From Bacteroidota bacterium (GTDB lineage: Bacteria; Bacteroidota; Ignavibacteria; UBA10030; SZUA-254), in contig JASEHD010000014.1 in the NCBI GenBank assembly GCA_030019075.1, forward strand, positions 1 through 38,558: a DNA stretch of 38,558 nucleotides, written 5' to 3'. Below are positions 35,104-38,558 of this stretch, one piece after another. A program made the position numbers and the translations under genes. The notes beneath the pieces were generated by a model that saw only the letters and a list, made by a program, of their open reading frames with translations, was not told the origin of the DNA and searched no databases. Every line of letters starts with the position of its first letter. Position 1 is the first letter of the stretch.

Positions 35104-35418
35104 ATGGTTTCTAAAAAGACTATAAAAAATATTGTAAAAGAGATTGTTGATGCCTGCAATCCAGAGTTGGTAATTCTTTTCGGTTCATACGGAAGAGGAA
35201 AACCGAAAAAGGATAGCGATTTGGATATTTTTGTAGTGGTGGATTTACCGGGTACCTCTGTTGAAAGAAATCGATTTGTACGAAGTACAATTAAGGAAAA
35301 TGGATTTGGCCTTGATGTTGTTACAAGGACACCGCAAGAGTATAACAAGGCATTGAGGGGTCGAGATTGGTTTATCCAGGAAATCGCACGAGAAGGTAAG
35401 ATTCTTTATGCACGCTGA
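35104..35418 (+). CDS. MNT nucleotidyltransferase of an MNT/HEPN module
   Basis: 104 residues, minimal nucleotidyltransferase with the catalytic GSYGRGKPKKDSDLD (GS-x10-D-x-D, intact). In characterised systems such proteins act as antitoxins that AMPylate the HEPN toxin. It starts one base after the PqqD-like gene stop and overlaps the HEPN gene by 11 bases. Confidence 0.88.
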   Translation: MVSKKTIKNIVKEIVDACNPELVILFGSYGRGKPKKDSDLDIFVVVDLPGTSVERNRFVRSTIKENGFGLDVVTRTPQEYNKALRGRDWFIQEIAREGKILYAR

Positions 35419-35812
35419 TGCAGAAAAATGGACCGACAAAGCAGAAGGTGATTTTCAGGGAGCTGTAGAACTTTCAAAAAAGCGATCTCTAAAATTCGCA
35501 CATCTAATTTGTTTTGCGTGTCAACAAAGCGCTGAGAAATATTTAAAAGGATTTTTGGTCGAAAACAATATTGTCTTCTCGAAAACGCATGATTTAACAT
35601 TGGTAATTTTACCGTTGTGTTTGAAGGTTGATAAGGAATTTAATGTTCTCCACAAATATTTAAAAACCTTGGAACCATACGCGGTAGAATTTCGATATCC
35701 GGGAGAAGAGTTGTCTCGTTTAAATATTAAAGAAGCTGTAGAAGCGGCAAAGATAGTTCGTAAATTCATCCGCAGTAAACTTGGTTTAGAAAAACAAAAA
35801 AGACTATTATAA
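35408..35812 (+). CDS. HEPN domain protein (partner of MNT)
   Basis: 134 residues, helical: AEKWTDKAEGDFQGAVELSK, CFACQQSAEKYLKGFLVENN, FSKTHDLTLVIL and a final KIVRKFIRSKLG. This is the HEPN (PF05168-like) domain paired with minimal nucleotidyltransferases. A clear Rx4-6H RNase motif is not seen, so nuclease activity is uncertain. Overlap with the MNT gene indicates coupled translation. Confidence 0.87.
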   Translation: MHADAEKWTDKAEGDFQGAVELSKKRSLKFAHLICFACQQSAEKYLKGFLVENNIVFSKTHDLTLVILPLCLKVDKEFNVLHKYLKTLEPYAVEFRYPGEELSRLNIKEAVEAAKIVRKFIRSKLGLEKQKRLL

Positions 35813-35839
35813 ATTTAATTATTATTTAAGGAAAATATT

Positions 35840-37297
35840 ATGTCAAACGCAATAGAAGGATTAAAACCAGAGCTTGTTTGGAAATACTTTGCCGAGATAG
35901 CGAAGATTCCTCACGGCTCGAAGAACGAAGCCGCAATATCGAAATATGTTTACGATACTGCAAAGAAATTCGGCTTGGAAGCAAAGCAGGATAAATTTGG
36001 AACCGTGCTTGTCAAAAAACCAGCTTCATCCGGATTTGAGAATAAAAAAAGCATTTGTCTGCAAGGTCATCTCGATATGGTTTGCGAAAAGAATGCCGAT
36101 AAAGTACATGACTTCATGAAAGATCCCATCGAGCTTGTCCGTAAAGGGAATGTAATAATGGCAAACGGAACGACGCTTGGTGCTGATAATGGAATCGCGG
36201 TTGCTACTAACCTTGCCCTCATGGAAGATAAATCGCTTCAGCATGGTCCACTCGAGTTTTTATTTACAATCGATGAAGAAACCGGATTGACAGGTGCAAA
36301 CAATCTTCAGCCCGGTTTTGTGCAAAGTAAAACACTTCTCAACCTCGACTCGGAAGAAGAAGGTGCAATTTACGTTGGATGCTCGGGTGGAAAAGATACT
36401 CTTGGCACATGGAAAGTAACATTTGAGAAAGTCTCTGCCCCTATGGTTGCTGCTGAAGTTAGTGTTAAAGGGTTGAAGGGTGGTCACTCTGGACTTGAGA
36501 TTGATAAAGGTCGCGGCAATGCAATTAAAATTATGAACAGAGTTCTAATCGAGCTCTCTGCTCTCGGCTCTAAACTCTCAGCTATCAACGGCGGAAACAA
36601 GCGCAATGCAATACCGCGCGAGTGCGTTGCGTTTATTTATTTGCCGAAGAAAAATTTAAATAAGGCAAAGAAGATTGTTGCAGAATACAACGAAACGATA
36701 AAAGCAGAGCTCGCTACCGTTGACCCCGATTTAATGATCAGTATGATCGATAAGCCGCGTGAGAAGAAAGCGAAAGTAATCAAGAAAGCTCAGCAGAAGA
36801 AATTTCTTCGAACGATAGCTGGTTTACCGCACGGTGTCATCAAGATGAGCGCTGATATTCCTGGATTGGTTGAAACATCAACTAATGTTGGTGTTATTAA
36901 CACAACAAGCAAAGCAATAGTGGTTTCAACAAGTCAACGAAGTTCCGTTGAATCGGAGAAATTAGAAATCTGTCAAACGGTTGCTTCTATATTCGATCTG
37001 GGTGATGCGAAGGTTGAGCCATCCGTTGGTTATCCTGGATGGAAACCGAATCTCGAGTCGCCGATTTTAAAACATGCAAAGGAAACGTACAAATCACTCT
37101 CAGGCAAGGAACCGCATGTGAAAGCAATACACGCAGGTCTCGAGTGCGGTATCATCGGTGAAAAATATCCAGGGATGGATATGATCTCTTTTGGTCCAAC
37201 GCTCGAAGCAGTTCACTCACCCGACGAGAAGATATACATTGATACGGTTGAGAAGTTCTGGAACTACTTGTTAGCGATATTGAAGAACGTACATTAG
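35840..37297 (+). CDS. pepD: Aminoacyl-histidine dipeptidase / cytosol nonspecific dipeptidase (M20)
   Basis: 485 residues, dizinc M20 peptidase cleaving dipeptides including Xaa-His. Motifs: LQGHLDMVCE (H and D ligands), GTTLGADNG, TIDEETGLTGA (catalytic and ligand Glu), LLNLDSEEEG, KGGHSG in the lid domain, and the C-terminal HAGLECGIIGEKYPGMDMISFGPT and VHSPDE. Length is normal for PepD. A palindrome, not a T-tailed terminator, follows. Confidence 0.95.
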   Translation: MSNAIEGLKPELVWKYFAEIAKIPHGSKNEAAISKYVYDTAKKFGLEAKQDKFGTVLVKKPASSGFENKKSICLQGHLDMVCEKNADKVHDFMKDPIELVRKGNVIMANGTTLGADNGIAVATNLALMEDKSLQHGPLEFLFTIDEETGLTGANNLQPGFVQSKTLLNLDSEEEGAIYVGCSGGKDTLGTWKVTFEKVSAPMVAAEVSVKGLKGGHSGLEIDKGRGNAIKIMNRVLIELSALGSKLSAINGGNKRNAIPRECVAFIYLPKKNLNKAKKIVAEYNETIKAELATVDPDLMISMIDKPREKKAKVIKKAQQKKFLRTIAGLPHGVIKMSADIPGLVETSTNVGVINTTSKAIVVSTSQRSSVESEKLEICQTVASIFDLGDAKVEPSVGYPGWKPNLESPILKHAKETYKSLSGKEPHVKAIHAGLECGIIGEKYPGMDMISFGPTLEAVHSPDEKIYIDTVEKFWNYLLAILKNVH

Positions 37298-37306
37298 ATT
37301 TTGGTG

Positions 37307-37339
37307 AACTTTGCGAAGGTTTCAAACCTTCGCAAGGTT
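37307..37339. repeat. 33-base near-perfect palindrome after pepD
   Basis: AACTTTGCGAAGGTTT, a single C at 37323, then AAACCTTCGCAAGGTT: 16 pairs including one G-U, the inner 12 perfect. There is no T tract on either strand, so it is more like a REP-type palindrome than a terminator, though it could stabilise the pepD mRNA end. Confidence 0.65.
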
Positions 37340-37398
37340 GAGTTGTTCTTACTACCTTGTATTGTTGTCAATGGATTTGATATTTATTATTTTATGGT

Positions 37399-37695
37399 AT
37401 GAATATAGACTTAATAATAAAAGAAGTCATCAATATTTTAAGAATATATCTATCGGATGATTACAAAATTTACTTATTCGGATCGTGGATGAAAGGAAAT
37501 GCATTGCCTACTTCAGGTATTGACATTGGTGTATTAGGTAAAAAACAAGTTGACTGGTCAGTGATGGCAAAAATTTTAGATCGAATAGAATCGTTGAAGA
37601 CATTACGAAAAATCGATATCGTTGATCTGTTTTCAAAGGATGAAACTTTTAGAACGAATGTTTTAAAATCTAGCAGGATATTATCAAATGAATGA
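37399..37695 (+). CDS. MNT-type nucleotidyltransferase with a degenerate active site
   Basis: 98 residues: YLFGSWMKGNALPTSGIDIGVL keeps GS and the second aspartate, but the first catalytic Asp of the D-x-D pair is Gly (SGIDI for SDIDL). It is therefore probably inactive as a transferase or in decay. Its partner gene downstream is broken. Confidence 0.75.
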   Translation: MNIDLIIKEVINILRIYLSDDYKIYLFGSWMKGNALPTSGIDIGVLGKKQVDWSVMAKILDRIESLKTLRKIDIVDLFSKDETFRTNVLKSSRILSNE

Positions 37696-37698
37696 AAT

Positions 37699-37917
37699 AT
37701 TTAACCCAGATTTGTCATTAGAGGGCTATAATGTAAGATAAACTGATATATTACATCAATTTATAGAAATGAATGGTTAAAGATTTTCTTAAATATAAAT
37801 GTGAAAATTTATTGGACAATCAATAGCTGTAACTGACTGAAATAAAACGAGTTAGTTACGTTTTTTTCTAATGACGGTCATTAGGAATTTATCTCTATTG
37901 AACAATCTGGGTTTAAT
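37699..37917. repeat. 219-base MITE-like element with 25-base terminal inverted repeats
   Basis: The left end (37699-37723) matches the reverse complement of the right end (37893-37917) at 21 of 25 positions. Inside are a T-tailed hairpin (37829-37867) and a perfect 17-base palindrome CTAATGACGGTCATTAG (37868-37884). No ORF. No clear target-site duplication was found. It separates the MNT gene from its partner. Confidence 0.55.
37829..37867 (+). terminator. T-tailed hairpin within the inserted element
   Basis: GTAACTGAC (37829-37837) pairs with GTTAGTTAC (37851-37859) through one G-U, followed by G and seven Ts. It could terminate transcription from the MNT gene. Confidence 0.6.
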
Positions 37918-38234
37918 TCATTTAATAAATCAATAAGCAGACTTGATGAGATTTTGACGCAGCAAAAAACAATCGCTAATCGTGATTCTGCAATTAAGCG
38001 ATTTGAGTTTACTGTAGAATTAGCTTGGAAATCTCTTCAGATGGTTCTCCGTGAAGAAGGAATCCCGTGCAGATCACCAAAAGAATGTTTAAGAAAAGCT
38101 TATGAATAATGATGGAGGATAGAAATCTAACTGTTCATACTTATGACGAAAGCTTTGCAGATGATGTTTATAAACGTTTACCCACGTATCTTGCACAATT
38201 CCAAACACTCATCGCCAAACTTGAGAACCAGTGA
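37918..38234 (+). pseudogene. Broken nucleotidyltransferase substrate-binding (HEPN-like) protein gene
   Basis: The frame ending at 38109 encodes SISRLDEILTQQKTIANRDS and then AIKRFEFTVELAWKSLQMVL and SPKECLRKAYE, typical of the substrate-binding partner of MNT proteins. After a TAA the rest appears in another frame from 38109: MMEDRNLTVHTYDESFADDVYKR and a normal end at 38234. The ~10 residues usual between these parts are missing, so a deletion/frameshift has occurred. The 5' end is also lost behind the element at 37699-37917. Confidence 0.75.
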
Positions 38235-38251
38235 TATATTTTTCCCGCTTA

Positions 38252-38558
38252 GTGGAGACCTGGTTTCTAGTGTTGTGTTAGCCATGAATTGACGGATATA
38301 ATCTTTTAAGTTTCACCCTTGCATCTTTGGTTGTAAACTGCCAGTTTATTTTGGCGTTTTTATTATCTCTATTTGATTGCCACGCCTCAACTTCTTCTTT
38401 GATTTTTTCCATCGTTGAGATATGCCTGTTTAAGCACTGTCCGTTTAATACATGTAATTCTATTTCTGCCATATTGAGCCAACTGCCATGCTTTGGTGTA
38501 TAAACAAATTCAAATCTATCCCATATTTTTTTTGCTTCTTCGGGTTCAAATATTTCAT
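38252..38558. mobile_element. IS630-type insertion sequence, partial (right part outside window)
   Basis: The end begins GTGGAGACC immediately after a TA dinucleotide (38250-38251), consistent with the TA target of IS630/Tc1-like elements. It contains the C-terminal part of a DDE transposase on the minus strand and continues beyond 38558. Confidence 0.65.
38278..38558 (-). CDS. IS630 family transposase, C-terminal part
   Basis: On the minus strand the frame is open to the window edge and reads EIFEPEEAKKIWDRFEFVYT, then PKHGSWLNMAEIEL with the last catalytic glutamate, then a helical tail (VEAWQSNRDNKNAKINWQFTTKDARVKLKRLYPSI) and a stop at 38278. This is the DDE C-terminal region of IS630-type transposases; the gene 5' end lies outside. 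The internal Met at 38472 is not the true start. Confidence 0.85.
   Translation of the reverse strand, partial: EIFEPEEAKKIWDRFEFVYTPKHGSWLNMAEIELHVLNGQCLNRHISTMEKIKEEVEAWQSNRDNKNAKINWQFTTKDARVKLKRLYPSIHG

Noticed and set aside
37307-37339. Terminator for pepD
   Set aside because: The stem is strong but no T tract follows on either strand and the loop is a single base.
37918-38234. Two small independent genes
   Set aside because: The two frames join into one known family with only a short missing stretch, so a single broken gene is more likely.

Overview
The window looks like a chromosomal piece of a Gram-negative member of the Bacteroidota/Chlorobi/Ignavibacteria (FCB) assemblage. The evidence is a type IX secretion C-terminal sorting domain, an LpxH-type lipid A enzyme, an SpmA/SpmB pair, a four-helix-bundle (S23-type) protein, and promoters of the TTTG-N20-TAnnTT form beside ordinary TTGACA-N17-TATATT ones. 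I cannot name the genus. Base composition is AT-rich except for the first gene, which looks clearly more GC-rich.

Layout. 1-2003: the 3' part of a large secreted beta-propeller protein and its terminator. 2258-4636: ferrous iron uptake (feoA, feoB, a small zinc-ribbon gene). 4637-4969: a MITE-like repeat. 4970-9090: a four-gene operon (COG2403-type GTPase, ornithine carbamoyltransferase, carbamate kinase, aspartate carbamoyltransferase). 9181-9821: a lone receiver protein and a tiny membrane protein. 9849-15076 (minus): two envelope/housekeeping blocks (DsbD-N-like protein, lpxH, class A PBP; nusB, UMF1-type MFS). 15145-19368: an accessory patch with a DUF1905 protein, two broken trpG/pabA 3' fragments around a RhuM-Fic gene, a broken ParE toxin, a PD-(D/E)XK protein and a small repeat protein. 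19369-27005 (minus): membrane protein, thioredoxin-like protein, GNAT-YoaP protein, obgE, an unknown protein and a 1212-residue TPR protein. 27291-28676 (minus): tyrosine phenol-lyase. 28931-31596: spmA and spmB, separated by a four-helix-bundle ORF and followed by a DUF433/DUF5615 toxin-antitoxin module. 31684-37297: proline dehydrogenase, OPT peptide transporter, PqqD-like protein, MNT/HEPN pair, pepD. 37399-38558: a degenerate MNT/substrate-binding pair and an IS630-type transposase cut by the window edge.

Metabolic theme: peptide uptake (OPT), dipeptide cleavage (PepD), proline oxidation, tyrosine cleavage to phenol, pyruvate and ammonia, and carbamoyl-phosphate chemistry (OTC, carbamate kinase) suggest use of peptides and amino acids for carbon and energy. 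This is inference from gene content.

Most interesting signals: (1) the DUF433/DUF5615 module sits directly after spmB, and a second, mostly synonymously diverged copy of the last 47 bases of spmB lies on its far side, like an element that integrated at a gene 3' end. (2) Two trpG/pabA 3'-end copies likewise flank the RhuM-Fic gene. (3) A four-helix-bundle ORF between spmA and spmB is enclosed by inverted repeats, recalling rRNA intervening sequences. (4) A degenerate tandem repeat supplies the signal peptide of the giant TPR protein. (5) Near-identical promoters precede the TPR operon and the tyrosine phenol-lyase gene. (6) Small palindromes share the end sequence of the IS630-type element.
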